Shown here: piece after piece, positions 23,398-35,746 of the stretch
How positions within the stretch are numbered: position 1 is the first letter of the stretch
How the letters are laid out: the number at the start of each line of letters is the position of its first letter
Assembly (NCBI RefSeq): GCF_947179165.1
Contig: NC_077244.1
Coordinates: forward strand, 71,966,144-72,030,143
Direction of reading: 5' to 3'
Length of the DNA stretch: 64,000 nt
Source: Solanum dulcamara
Taxonomy: Eukaryota > Streptophyta > Magnoliopsida > Solanales > Solanaceae
Made by a program: the position numbers and the translations under genes
The notes under the pieces: model-generated
Seen by the model: the letters and a program-made list of their open reading frames with translations, nothing else
What the model was told of the DNA's origin: nothing
Databases searched by the model: none

Positions 23398-23658
23398 GAT
23401 ACATACGAATGACGCTGATACATCGAGATTTGATACATAAGTCATTTTCATGATACATCGCTAGTTGATACAAATCAAACATTGTAATATCAATAAAACT
23501 TATGAATCAGCTTATAACACCTAATATTTCATGAACACAACAAAAATAGCAGTTGTTTTACTGATACATTGTGTGTTTGGTTTGTATCAACTAGCGATGT
23601 ATCATTAAAATGACTTATGTATCAAATCGCAATGTATTAGCGTCATTCGTATGTATCA
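23398..23658. mobile_element. Foldback MITE with GATACAT-rich arms
   Basis: Arm 1 (23398-23480) and arm 2 (23574-23658) are near-perfect reverse complements over about 83 bp, with a loop of about 93 bp. The arms contain spaced GATACAT/ATGTATC words and the GACGC core. A less conserved extension (GGTAATTATCCAAAT on the left, ATTTGGTAATTTTTCC on the right) suggests the whole element is about 23335-23743. It has no coding capacity. This looks like a miniature inverted-repeat element of Mutator-like type; the superfamily is a guess because no clean target duplication was found. Confidence 0.7.
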
Positions 23659-24183
23659 TAAGAGGAATTTTTGAAATTTTTACAAATAGTAGGAAATAAT
23701 TAAAAATATAAGAATATAAGGTGTGTAATTTGGTAATTTTTCCTAATTAAAAACCATAAGTTATAATTTTTTTCATGTTAGTTTGTTGAAAATATATATT
23801 TTAAAATGCTAGTTAAAATTCACATAATTTGATTCTAAAAAAATGAAATATAAGAACTTATATAAGACGAAAGGAAGTAGTACTTAGCAATTAATATTTT
23901 ATATTTAACTTAATCAATGTATATGTGTGTTTATACTAATTATAGTACTACTCGCGATTAATTATGTACACATTTTACCTCACTTTTATGATTTAGCTAT
24001 CTTAGTTTATTGTAATTTCGTGTAAACACCAAAAGAAAAAGTTATTTGAGGTAGGAAGTGTCCTACATTATAGTCGAACTATAAGGGCAATATAGTAAAT
24101 TACTACTTTATTTGTTACTATTATTTTTTAAAAGGTGTGTCTAGTTAATTACGGGCAAATAAATATAGATGGAAAGTCTTATA

Positions 24184-24760
24184 AAGAAAAAATTGCGCGA
24201 AATGACAAACATTTAATGGTTATTATGTACTTAAGCTATAGTTTCAGTTAATTATTAAACGCGGTTATAATTTAATTAACTTTTTATTTAATTTGTATAA
24301 TTTGATTCCTAATTATATAAATTTAAAATTTGTATAATTCAATTCCTAATCGTATAAATTCAAAATTTGTATATGCTTATCCTAGCTATTTGTCCGATTT
24401 GATTCATAACTGTATAAATTCAGAATTTATATATAATTAACTTATTTGTATATGATTTGTTAATACATTTTGATTTGTATAAGTTCTGAAAATTTCTTAA
24501 ATGTATAAATATATAATTTGTATATACTTACCATTTTTGTATATTGGTAAGGAAAATATACAAACAAAGTTTTTTAAAAAATTTAAATGTATAAATACAT
24601 AATTTGTATATACTTACCCTATTTGTATATTGACAAGCGAAATATACAAACAAAAATACCTATAGCAAATGAAACTATAGCTATGAAGCGTAATTAGACA
24701 AACTGTAGCTAAGGAGCATAATTAAGATACTTATAGTAGCTATTTGTGAATTTTTCTCAA
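24184..24760. mobile_element. Mutator-like non-autonomous element, decayed
   Basis: Long, diverged terminal inverted repeats: the left end (GAAAAAATTGCGCGAAATG through AAGCTATAGTTT, 24186-24245) matches the reverse of the right end (AAACTGTAGCTAAGGAGC through ATTTTTCTC, about 24698-24759). The interior has several ATTTGTATA/GTATAAATT repeats. No open frame is present. Long terminal repeats without a transposase are typical of Solanaceae Mutator-derived MITEs. No 9-bp target duplication could be confirmed. The surrounding spacer (23745-25324) has nothing else recognisable. Confidence 0.5.
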
Positions 24761-25324
24761 CAAAATATAGTAGTATACGACTCAAATATGCCCACGGGAT
24801 TTATCCGAACTTCTGAAAAATTACTATATATAATTAAAATTATATTTTAGGTATATATAATAGTGTTGAATCCATTGACTTTTTTGTGTTTTGAACTCCT
24901 TTGATGAATTTTTTGACTCCAAATATTTTTAATGGGGAAAAAAAAAAGCATCGTATTTTAGCATGCATTACCATTTCAATAACATCACGTAAAGAATCAC
25001 TTCCTTAAAGATTCACGTACAACCTAAGCGGAGCACAAAAAAGTCCTTACCGAGCCAGACCATCCTTATATTTATCATCAATCAATCGTTACCCTCCACG
25101 TCATACTAAATTCCAAAAACTCCACCTGGCACTCTCACATTGGTTAATAGAAGAGAACACTATAACAACCATAGATCTTCACACATACTTCATTACTGCT
25201 CCAGTGATTCAAAAGAATCGACAGACGGCCCACTTTCTTTTCCAAAGTATTTTCTTCACTCACTTTTCCTCTGTTTTTCCTCCAAAATCTCCCAATAAAG
25301 ATCAGATTTTTCAAGAAACCCACC

Positions 25325-28147
25325 ATGAAAAATCCAAACCCAGAACCCAATTTCAGTTCAAATCATCGGAATCTCCATAAACAGAGCAGCAGCCATATAT
25401 CAATGTCGGACACAGAGTCACAGGTGAGTCCAATTGATTCTTTCTACTCACCTCTTCGATCCGACTCGCCATTACGTTCTGATGACCCTTTCCCTGAACC
25501 CCACAACCCCAAATCACCTTCAAAGGCAATAGTTTCTGTTGACAAGCACTTCTCCCCACTCAGATCATCGCATAAACCTTCGTCGGAAAATTTGAGTTTG
25601 CCGCCGACCCCACCGCCGGCGGTGGAAAGGAGGTCACCGGTGGTGTATTATAGTAGGGCGGTTAGGGAGGATATGGCACCTGGGGTGACGAAGGTGAGTC
25701 CAGTACGTGGTGGTGCTGACGTGGAAGGGGGAGAAGTCGGCCGTGAGAGGCGGTCGAGGGCGGCTGTGGAGTCGATTCTTGAAAGGTCGCAAAAGGATGT
25801 TATGATGAACAGGGTGGCTTTGGGTTTTAGGGTTTGTGAGATTATTTTTTGCTTGATTTCTTTTTCGGTTATGGCAGCTGATAAAACTCAAGGTTGGACT
25901 GGTGATTCATTTGATCGCTACAAAGAGTACAGGTGACCATTTTCTTTTCCTTAACTTCTTCTTGCTTATGTTATTTTTGTTTCAATCGTAAAGAAATCAT
26001 TTTGAAGTGGAGAGGCTAATTTTGCACAGAAACTTGTAGTTCTTTTTTTTTCTTCTTCATTATAGCAGTAGTGTGTGAACCAAGCTTGTATGCACCTCAG
26101 CTGATAGGTTTTAGCTGTAGATGAGTTTTTTCTGGCTTTGGAGTACCCTTTCATCAGAAGCAAATACAGTCAAACCTCTTTATAAATGGCATCGTTTGTC
26201 CAGGCTGTTATAGTGAGATTATGTTATAAAGAACATATACTATCCGTTCCAATTTGTTTGTTTACTTTCCTTTGTTAGTCCGTTTCGAAAAGAATGTCTC
26301 TTTAATTTTTTGTCAACTCTTTAGTTCTAACTTTCCATGAGATCGAAGAGATTCTACATATATATCTTTAGTTTAAGACTACAAGATTCAAAGTTTTCTT
26401 TAATTTCTTAAAGTCCATGCCAAGTCAAAACCAAAAAAACAAGTCGAAACGGAGAGAGTAATATGAAAGTTGGTTCCCAAGAAAACTAAGTTAATGGATG
26501 ACTGTTGCAGAGACGTCCTGTAGTTCTATTTTTGGTTGATCCTAGGGGTTTACAGTTGATTTCTTTCTTTCATTTTTTTCCTTGTTTCTCGTTTACTATT
26601 TCCTTATGAACTGCTTTCCTCAGCTTTAAGTAATGTTAGACCTAATTTTTGCCACAGGTATTTGGTAGCTGTTAATGTTATTGGATTTGCATATTCTGGA
26701 TTTCAAGCATTTGATCTAGCATACAGTTTGGCAACTGGGAAACACTTTCTCTCTTACCATATGCGATATCATTTCAATTTCTCAATGGATCAGGCAAGTA
26801 ATATCGTTTCAACTGGTGTACTTCCATAAGTGTTTCTAGTTTGAGATGAAATTGGTAACTGGTATTGGTTTTGCTCTTAGGTATTCGTATAGGCTCTTAG
26901 AATGTTGCTAACAGGGCAGGGTGCAGAGTCGGGATGATTCCACCTCTATATAGTCAATTGAGCTGCTTGTTTGAAGGAAAAATAGCATTTTTCATTGGCT
27001 TCTTTAGTCTGCTTTTAGATTCTTATGTTGATTTTAGTTCAAAGTCTTGCCCAGTCAAAAAAAAGAACAATTTTCCTTTCCACTCCGAGGCATATGATTT
27101 AGATCCTTGGGAACAGGTTTTTGAGAAGTAGATGGCTCGGTTCCACTGGGAGATGGAAAACTATTTTAGTTTAGAGTCTATCAGAATTCTTATGGTGGGG
27201 TTTGTGAGAAAGAAAAACTTCCAAGTGCCTCATTTAGGAGCTATTAGATAACTTCATTCAGTTCTTAGTGTTGAAGAAAAACTGTTCAGTGCCTCATATA
27301 GGCTTTGGACAACCTTATTTTGATTGGCACTAGGTAGGATAGAATTATAGGTACCTTTACTAATCCATACAGCTGTGTGTTTGAGACTACAACGGATAAC
27401 CTATAGAATTAATTATAACACACACTCATTAACTTCCTAAAGCTATTTGGAGTTTGGATCCTCCCGTAAAGAGGTGCAGCACTTGGAGAGCAAGAATTCA
27501 GGGCTAAATAACTTATGGATGAATTCATCATTAGGAAGGTGACTACATACTTTTCAATGAACTAAGAAGATGAGTGATATTTGAGAATGAAATTAATTGA
27601 AATTTACTGCAATTGCCAAAATTTATCAAAGCACATGTTGACCCAATAACAGTTACCTAACCTAATATGCATACCTGTATGTAATGTGTTTTGACTCAAA
27701 AACGACCAGGTACATCTGATTATGGACCCTAAGGTTTCGTCATATGTTGCAGTGTTCATGACATTTACTCAGCTCCTAAGTGTATAGTTTCTATTTAGCC
27801 AGTTGAAAACTTCTGGGTCTGTTTAATTTATTATGATTATGCCAGTTACAACCAAATTATCTTCTATGTATCATCATATCTGGCTTTATTAGTCTTGTTG
27901 TTGTTCTGTGTATATATGCTCTGATTAGTCTCTTGTTCTCGTACCTGTGCAGATACTGTCATATCTTCTTATGTCTGCATCCTCTTCTTCTGCAACAAGG
28001 GTAGACGACTGGGCATCAAATTGGGGAAAAGACGCGTTCACAGAAATGGCAAGTGCATCAATCGCGATGTCTTTCCTGGCTTTCGTTGCTTTTGCCTTCA
28101 GCTCTATCATATCTGGTTATAGCCTCTGCAACCGTAGTTCCTCATGA
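25325..28147 (+). CDS. CASP-like membrane protein (CASPL4-type), 3 exons
   Basis: Exons 25325-25932, 26658-26793 and 27953-28147 give 312 residues. A long Ser/Pro-rich cytosolic N-terminus (about 160 residues, including [12 protein letters not shown]) precedes four membrane spans: [57 protein letters not shown] and [20 protein letters not shown]. The arginine in span 1 and the aspartate opening span 3 are the two residues I recall as conserved in the CASP/MARVEL family, which organise plasma-membrane domains. A second Met at 25403 is an alternative start; the first was chosen as the longest uninterrupted frame. Intron 2 has a GC donor. Intron 1 contains a Stowaway MITE. The specific function is unknown; the subgroup 4A assignment rests on the long proline-rich tail. 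Confidence 0.88.
26240..26458. mobile_element. Stowaway MITE in CASP-like intron 1
   Basis: The 219-bp element runs from CTATCCGTTCCAATTTGTTT to ACAAGTCGAAACGGAGAGAG and is flanked by TA on both sides (26238-26239, 26459-26460). These ends are the usual Stowaway CTCCGTTYCA-type inverted repeats. It is non-coding. Confidence 0.8.
26794..27952 (+). other. GC-AG intron in the CASP-like gene
   Basis: The donor reads CAG|GCAAGTA, with GC in place of GT but otherwise a strong match to the exon and intron consensus, as usual for GC-AG introns. The acceptor is CTGTGCAG. Splicing here joins FNFSMDQ to [10 protein letters not shown] in frame and gives the expected third membrane span. No GT donor nearby gives the family sequence. 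Confidence 0.85.
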
Positions 28148-29504
28148 TCTTGAAATCAGTTACATATTTATCCATTGCGTAATTTTGAGAAATTGCTGCA
28201 CGAAATGTTTATGTCTAGTGGATCAGAAGTTGTACAGGTGTAGTTAATAGATTTAGCTGTATAATTTTTTTTTCCCACTCCTATTGCAGAGGAATAAAGT
28301 AATCCGGTTAAGTAAAATGTATTGTTGAGTACCTAAAAAAAAATAATGTTAAATATGCATATATTCTTTTGGATATGGTATATGTTAAACTATGATGTAT
28401 TGAACAGTGTGAATGTGAACCCTTTTTCAACAAAAAAGCTCCATTCGGGTTTTTGGCCAGTACCTCTCGCTTTCTGGATATTTTTTTTCATAAAGTCCTT
28501 GGTAGGATTGGTAGCATCCCCCCTCAAGGCATGATTTCGAGATAGAATTTCTTGAAAGAGAAAAAAACATGAATGTTTTCTCTCCTTGATTTGCAGATCT
28601 CTGTTCTCGAAACAAATAAAATCAATCTTTGAGTTTAGGGATATACATGAAATTAAGAGCCTTATTGGATTCGCTTTTCATTTTGACTTATAATTCAGTT
28701 TATGACTTTTGATTTATTTTTAACATTTTAAATTAAATTAAGTGCTTATAAACACTTTTTTTAATCTTACCCAAAGAATCCAAAAGTGCTAAAAAAGCTA
28801 TAAATGGGCTCTAATGACCTATATGATGAATGACCACTTCAAAAGGATAAAAATTCTTGTAAAAACAACTCATATCAGGTCTCCAGTTTGAAATACCACC
28901 ATCAAATAACAATAATAAGAAATCAATAGACCAGGGAAATCGGTCTCAAATTCCATAAAATTTTCATTATATGTACCTGCAAAAATCTGTTATAAGAAAG
29001 GTAAAATACGGAAATACCATAAATAATTTTAATCACAGGACGAGTAGAAAGTAGGGACCTAAATTTCGAAAGATGATGTCTGGTAACTGTGACTTGAAAT
29101 TTGTACCTTTAAACTTGTTTTGGAATTCTATTTCATCTTTCACTTGGACAATAACATTTTTATATTGAAAGTCCTTTAAATCCAGACAAGTTCGTTAGAA
29201 TCATCATATGTATTCCTTCACCTAGAGAAGAAGATGTTCTTGACACTGGAAAAAGGTCAGCAACAAGAAAACTTCCTCTTTCCACCTGTCCTCCTCACCT
29301 TCCTCTCTCCAAAATTGACCTGAACACATATCGACTCATTTGCCTAATTCCTCTTCCTACTGCTGAAACATAGTCTTGAATCATGAGTCCCAATCTAGAC
29401 TCATCTTTAACATAACCATCTGGAAGTTTATATCATAAGAAATCTATTGAAAGCAGTTGTGGCAAAGGCCTGTGAGGTGTTAAATAGGCTTTAGGATTAT
29501 CTGT
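28148..29504. other. Intergenic between convergent CASP-like and TFB4 genes
   Basis: This contains the 3' untranslated regions of both genes and one MITE (28657-28811). Otherwise nothing is recognised. Confidence 0.6.
28657..28811. mobile_element. GAGCCC-ended MITE with TAA target duplication
   Basis: 155 bp starting GAGCCTTATTGGATTCGCTT and ending AAATGGGCTC, bounded by TAA at 28654-28656 and 28812-28814. The ends and TWA duplication fit a PIF/Harbinger (Tourist-like) MITE. It looks like a relative of the nested pair at 35038-35746. Confidence 0.65.
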
Positions 29505-32500
29505 TCAACTACTATCTGGAGTCCTCCTCTGATCCGAGGCTGAGGGATCCTGCTTTCGTGCCTCTCCAAAATTTGATCTGCATTTGATGGCATGAACCAA
29601 AAAATTAGAATTCCCAAACTCAAGCATCCATTATTATATGAATTGAGTTATCAGTGGAGTGGTTGAAGAACAGTTAGGAGGCTACTACATAATAAACTTC
29701 TATTATATTGAATTGGAATTAGCAACCCTTTTTCCTGTACCTTTGGTTTAGTTATGGAATGTTCTCAGGAAACAAGAAAAGAATCCTTAAAATGTAGATA
29801 AGTTTTCCATTAGCACTAACTAGGTGAGTGGTGTTCATGTATCTTCTCTTAAAGTAATTCAGTTAGTAAACATCACCAGAAGGCAAAAAGGTTACAGCCC
29901 AATTTAAAGAAAGTGCAAGGTAGGCACCATTGCCTCAGCTTCTATGTTTAATGTGTTCTTCTCCACTGATTATTGATCCTAAGTTCCTTATAGTGCAAAT
30001 ATGCATGCATCACATCTTTCTCCAGCCAGCAAGACAATGTCAATAATGAATCAACTACTAGAACATATCTTTTGTCAATGCATTGCTTCAGTTCAGCAAA
30101 AGCCAAGGAAAAGAAAAAGAAATACAGAAAACAGCAAGAGACATCACTGGTGAATGAGAACTAGTTCTCTGTTCCAGACTACCACAAACAAATGTTTTCT
30201 TTTTCTTTTTTTTAAATAATGGAGTAGGGCACAGTTACTATATGTTCTCCTTATATCTAGGTCCCGTCCTTTTCACCTCCTAAAGCAAACATCCAGCCAG
30301 TAACAAGTGGTTCTTTAATAGGACTTTTTAACTGCACCTATTATCCCTATAATTGCTTTCAGAGCTCAACCTTTCCAGGAAACTAGCAGATACATGAAAC
30401 TATAATCGAAGATACAAAGGATTCATATAGCTGATTCCAACTAAAAAGAGAACAAGAAACAAGTGATTGATACAGAACAGTAACCAATACTGCCAGTTCC
30501 CTTCTCGTATTTGGTGGGTGGTCTGGAAGGTGAGAAGCCAGAGATTCTTTGAAGGAAAACATGAAAGTGTATATAGATTAAACAGATGTATTTTTCTTTT
30601 AGCTTAATTGTGAAAACCTTGATGTAATGGAGCTAGGGCATGTAAGTCATGGCAACTCTCCCTGATAGAATTTAGGATTGCTGTTCATTAGACTACCTCA
30701 ACTCCTTATGTGTGCAGCAATGGAGTAGAGATTTTTTGCTTTCTGTAATGCACACTCCACAGCATTCACTTGGTTTTGGTTGCCTATTCCTTACTGATCA
30801 AAAAGTAACCAGTATTGCCAGTAACATCTGACATGATCATAAGGTCATGTGGACTTTTTGGACGGAACATTATTCTTAAAGCAGCATACTTAACGAGAAA
30901 TGAAAAGCTTGTCAATGAGACACTTCATTAAGTATATAATGAAACTCACCCGCATGTTGAGCATTTCTTGTGATGCTTGCAGAATATTGATAAACAAACA
31001 GAGCATATGAAACCCATATCAATAGTGTTTTTATGGCAAAAGCACCTGAAAGTTAGTCACAAACATAATCAGATGAGAAGCTATACTTAGTTGAGTGTGA
31101 AGAGGAGCGAAGAGTAAACCCAACACCAATTTAGGGCTAAATTCAAGAATTTGTCAGAATGGACTGGAAACTGGAGCACATATTTCTTTTTTTATTTATT
31201 TTTGATTAAGGTAAAATTTGGAACACAGATTTATTTGGGTCCAGATAGCCTGAAATTCAATAAACACTCTGCTTTTGCTATTAGTGGGATAGATCTCCTT
31301 GATAAAAATTGTGTTCATTTTTTTGGGATAAGTATCTTATCAGAAGCTGCACTCAAAGTAAGTCGTAAGTTCTTAACACTCGTAATGGCTCAAAACTGCT
31401 GGAGTTTGGAAAGATATGGTTAAGACAGTTTTAACAGATGATACCAATATTATAATTGGTGAGTATTCTCACTAATATTTTATCTAGATGGATAAAGCAC
31501 TTAAGAAAAAGAGTACATAAAATATGAGGATACTTACCAATTATAATATTACCACCTCATCATATGAGAAATAATTTAAATAAAAGACAAACTAATCACT
31601 TACGATGCGCGAAAGTCAACTCCAACAGGTCTGGGAAGTTGCAAAAAGCTCCGAGAATGTAAATCAGTCGCAAAAACTGTCTGTATTTATTACAGTCTCG
31701 TCAGTATTTTCAAATGAAAAATTACAGATCTCAAGACAAGACATTCTATAAATAAAACATCTCAAAATAAACAAGGCATTTGACCATCTTAAAGATCACA
31801 CCAGGAGAATGAAAACACGTGGTAACAGAAACATGATATCATATTGATGAGAAATAACTTTTTTAATAAGCAGTCGATTTCAACATAACTTCTGGTGTAG
31901 ATACTGTATTCTAGTTATGAAAGTGGTTGTAGCAATGGGACATTGCATTTCCATGAAAAGTGAATGAAATGTTGAAAACAAGATCATACAACAATACATC
32001 TTCATTCATGATATTACCATTTCCTACTCTCAGAGACAAATCATGAACTGTTCACTTTAGAGGGCAAAAGGAAAAGTCATTGAACTGTGGTAGTCCGATG
32101 ACATTTGGAGAAGTGTTTCTAAGTCCACAAAAAGTATATCGATACTTTTCAGTCATATCCTTTTAATAGCATGAGTTACAAATTGCCCGTACTTGGTTGA
32201 TCACTGTATATCCAACCGCAACAGATAGGAGTACATATCAAAAGTTTGACACCAGATTCAAAAACTTTCGGAAGGTCTTTTTTAGTGTAAGCTCCTCGGA
32301 AACAAAAATTACATACGATAAGCAAATCGAAGTATAGGACTTGTTCAACATGCTTCCAAATCAGGCAGCACTGGAGACAACTGTAGATGTTCAATGTTGG
32401 ATACAAGCTATTGACGAGTTAAAATGGAACTAGAGATAACTTAGTATTAACAATTTGAATAACACTTACAGAGAGATATTGAAACAGTCCATCTGATACT

Positions 32501-34829
32501 TGGGGTTTCAAATATACACCACCAGTTATGTAAGAAGCCTGTCCCCAGATGTGCACCATATTACATCAGTGAGCCAAAATATAACTCATGCTGGGAAAGA
32601 GCAGATATAAAACCAAATTGCAGGTATAGATATGCTACCTGCTGAAGAAAAGCAGAATGCTGAGATCCTATTACACACGAATCAATGGGTACCTGCAATA
32701 AAAATGCATTGTATTTCATAGAGTACACTTACAATATAACAATCTGTGTCCAGATCCCTAACTTTATAAATTCTACATTTATGAAGACAATGAGACAACT
32801 TTCTAATTAATCTAGGAGGAAATGAAACGATTACAAAATTGAAAATAAAGAGTTGCTTAATGCTCTATATACCATTGAACGTTGAGCTGAGAAAATTGAA
32901 TTCATGACTGCAACATATCTGCAAAAAAAAGTACATGTTTCAGCAGAGAACCTAACAATGAGAAGATTGTAGATGCGGCTAAAATCCAACATACTGTCCG
33001 GGCCCATCTGGAGATCCATGCAGACACAATATCTGCCATAATTTCAGACACAACTTCTTAGCAAATATCAATATTCATACCCATTATAACAGAAAAGGAA
33101 TCAAATTTTAAAGTACAAAACAGGAAAAAGCACGAATTTTTCCTAACAATTACCTTACTGCTAAAGGACAGTAAATGATCAAATTAGCAAACACAACAAA
33201 AGGGCATCAATGATGTAGCAATGTCTGATAATGTTACATTAAGAAATTGCCCATGAAATGGGACAGGAAATGGCAGCTAAAATGTAGGCATTTTATTGGG
33301 AATGGTAGTTTCATTTTTTTTACTTGATAAGGATGGGTATGGTAGTTTCATTATAACATTGGATAAAATTGCAGGACAAATAAATCAGGACACTTTGAAA
33401 TTTAACTGATGGTTTTGTTTAAGATACATAAAACATAGAATAAATTAAAGTATTACCTTACCAAACCCCCCCCCCCCCATTAAGCTGGTTATGCACCTTT
33501 GAGAGAAACACTCTTTCAGAAGTAACATGAAACATAAGAAGGTCAAAGAAGTCATTGGGGAAACCTGGTAGTTCGTTTTTCCCTTGGACGAGAGAAATTT
33601 CCATGGATAACATATTTGGCATAACAACATGTTATGCTAATAAATACTAAAATTTACTCTCCCAAATGGATCGACCAGGAAAATATCACATAAGAACAAC
33701 ATCTACAAATGTAACTAGATAAACATAATCCACAGAAATACTAGTAGAAATTCTCATAGCAAATTCCACCAATCTAAATTCCCAGAAAAATCCTTTTTCA
33801 GTTTCTTCTGAAATGAGGAACTTACCCGAGGCTGTGGATGAAGAGGACCTGAACGAAACACCCGTTGAATATCTAACAGTTCACACAAGTCAAGAGAAGC
33901 ACTTCCTCTAAACAAACATGAATTCAAAGCTATGCACCATAACAGATAAAAACCAGTGGCAGATGTAGCTTATTAGCTACAGGTTCAACCAAACTCAGTA
34001 TCTTTTAATACAAAAACGTGAATACATAAGTGAAAAATACTAAAATCTTAACAAAATATTATATTCTGAAACTATAATTTCAAAAGTACAACAAATTCAG
34101 AGCAAAAAACTTCAAAGGATGAACCTAGCAAGTTCAAATCTTGGATCCTTCTCTGGATAAAATCATTAAAATTGCAATTGAATGACAATAAAAAAATAAA
34201 AAACATGAACTGATTGAGGATACAGCACAAAGCCATAGAAAGTGAACCAGAAAGCAGAGAAAATCCAACTCCATCAACAGAGTCTTCTTCACTCAAGGAC
34301 TCATCTTTATCCACAAAATCCTCCAGTTTCTCCAACAAGCACTCAGCCCTTTGCATTGATGAAGTAGACGAATCGAATACATAATCACATGAATTGTACC
34401 CAGTTGCAATCACAACCACCTGGTTCATCTGATTCAGTAAAAGTATCGAATTCAAGAAGGAAAGAACCTGCATTTTTCCCCATAAATTCCAGCATCAAAA
34501 TTCAATAAATGCAAAATACAAGACTATTCATTTAAATTTTTTTAAAAAAACAAATTTTGGGTATTGGGATTTTGTTTACATGAGATAAGAATTTAGAGAA
34601 TGTGAAGGCAGTGTTCTTCATTGAGCTCCAGAAGTAGGGATTTGTATCGAGCAGAACCATCAATAGGCTCACATCATCTGAAATTATTCAAAAGAGATTA
34701 CTAATTTGATAGTTATGATTTATATGCATATGTGTCGTTTTTCTCTTATTCCACTACCATATAACTTATTGCATACTACAGAGAGAGATAGGAGAGACCT
34801 GCGTAGAGTTTTGATGAAATCGGAGTCAT
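29505..34829 (-). CDS. TFB4: TFB4 / GTF2H3 (p34), core TFIIH subunit, 11 exons
   Basis: Exons in transcript order: 34829-34799, 34677-34580, 34467-34224, 33872-33826, 33032-32995, 32918-32873, 32692-32639, 32538-32470, 31680-31604, 31045-30950, 29577-29505, giving 290 residues with all phases consistent. The N-terminus ([19 protein letters not shown]) begins a von Willebrand A-like fold. The middle has [46 protein letters not shown] and [12 protein letters not shown]. The C-terminus has a zinc module ([21 protein letters not shown]). It closely matches remembered plant and animal TFB4/p34. TFIIH opens promoters for RNA polymerase II and serves nucleotide excision repair; p34 holds p44 in the core ring. 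The start at 34829 aligns with the family N-terminus. Intron 3 is a candidate U12 intron. RRP40 lies head to head upstream. Confidence 0.93.
31437..31561. mobile_element. Small foldback MITE in TFB4 intron 9
   Basis: AATATTATAATTGGTGAGTA and the following TCTCA...ATTTTAT (31446-31482) pair with the reverse complement at about 31516-31555 (ATGAGGATACTTACCAATTA, then TAATATTA), leaving a loop of about 35 bp. The outer ATGAT/ATCAT also pair. It is non-coding. No transposase signature or clean target duplication allows a superfamily call. Confidence 0.6.
33466..33478. repeat. Poly-C tract in a TFB4 intron
   Basis: Thirteen consecutive C on the plus strand (G on the transcript), inside intron 4. 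This is simple slippage-prone sequence. Confidence 0.9.
33873..34223 (-). other. Candidate U12-type intron in TFB4
   Basis: On the transcript strand the donor is GTATCCTCAA, matching seven of eight positions of the minor-spliceosome donor. TCTTGAC lies about 18 nt before the TAG acceptor and resembles the U12 branch site with one mismatch in the core. The intron splits the tyrosine codon in SMALCYIQRV. The branch site is less exact than in SIS3 and the distance is at the long end, so this is a candidate. Confidence 0.6.
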
Positions 34830-35037
34830 GGCCGCCGCCTGAGTTCACCGGTCAGGGTAGAGAGTGTCGCCGATCCTGCGTACTGTCGAGTTCGTTGTAC
34901 TAATCACTAAGAAGTAGGAAGTATAATTGGTATCATTTGTTATTACTAATCTATCATTGATATTATTTGTTACTAATCTAATTTATAAAACATACCATGA
35001 AGACTGTTTGGCCGAGTGGTATAAGGCGCCAGATTTA

Positions 35038-35746
35038 GACCCGAACCAACTTAAAGCCTCTAATTTTAAGCTGTAAAATTTTTAAAGTCAGTCAAAGAGC
35101 CCATTTGGATTGGCTTAAAAAAAGTAACTTTTATGTATGAAGTGTTTTTAGAACTTTGAAGTGCTGAAAGTTATTTTTATAAATAAGCAGTTGAGTGTTT
35201 GGATAAAAGTGCTTATGATGTGAATTTTAGGGTTAAAAGAATAAAAAAGGTAGTTTGAGAATTTAGTTAAAATATAAGGGATATAAAAATAATTTCCATG
35301 GTCAAAGAAAATGACTTTAAGCACTTTGGAAAAAAAAGTTAGGAATCCTAACTTTTCATTTTTGACTGACTTTAAGAACTTTATGACTTAAAGTCAGCAT
35401 TAGGCAAACACGTCCAAAAGTTAAAAAGGGGCTTTAAGTTGTTTTTGACCAACTTAAAGCCAATCCAAACGGGCTCAAAAATGAAAAGTTAGGATTCCTA
35501 TTTTTTTTTTTCTAAATGCTTAAAGTCATTTTCTTTGACTATGAAAATTACGTTTATATCCCTTATATTTTAACTAAATTTCCAAACTATCCTTTTTATT
35601 CTTTTAACCCTAAAATTCACGTTATTTTCCTCACTTTTATCCAAACACCCAACTGCTTATTTATAAAAATAACTTTCAGCACTTCAAAATTTTAAAAACA
35701 CTTCATAGATAAAAATTACATTTTTTAAGCTCATTCAAACGGGTTC
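35038..35746 (-). mobile_element. Outer GAGCCC-family MITE inserted in tRNA-Leu
   Basis: The ends are GACCCGAACC (left) and AAACGGGTTC (right), bounded by TTA at 35035-35037 and 35747-35749. Its body occupies 35038-35096 and 35477-35746. It is the same family, in reverse orientation, as the MITE nested inside it. The TTA duplication fits PIF/Harbinger. It carries no open frame. Confidence 0.75.
35097..35476 (+). mobile_element. Inner MITE of the same family, nested
   Basis: 380 bp with matching ends GAGCCCATTTGGATTGGCTT and AAGCCAATCCAAACGGGCTC, flanked by AAA on both sides (35094-35096, 35477-35479). Its interior (GTTATTTTTATAAATAAGCA, AATCCTAACTTTTCATTTTT) reappears inverted in the outer copy. 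Together the two copies make a hairpin with arms of about 270 bp. Confidence 0.8.

Noticed and set aside
26934..27131. 65-codon frame in CASP-like intron 2
   Set aside because: Not related to the CASP family, no good splice context, and would break the membrane topology.
34706..34903. Plus-strand frame over the TFB4 start
   Set aside because: Antisense to TFB4 exon 1, whose minus-strand frame matches the family; no support for a second gene.
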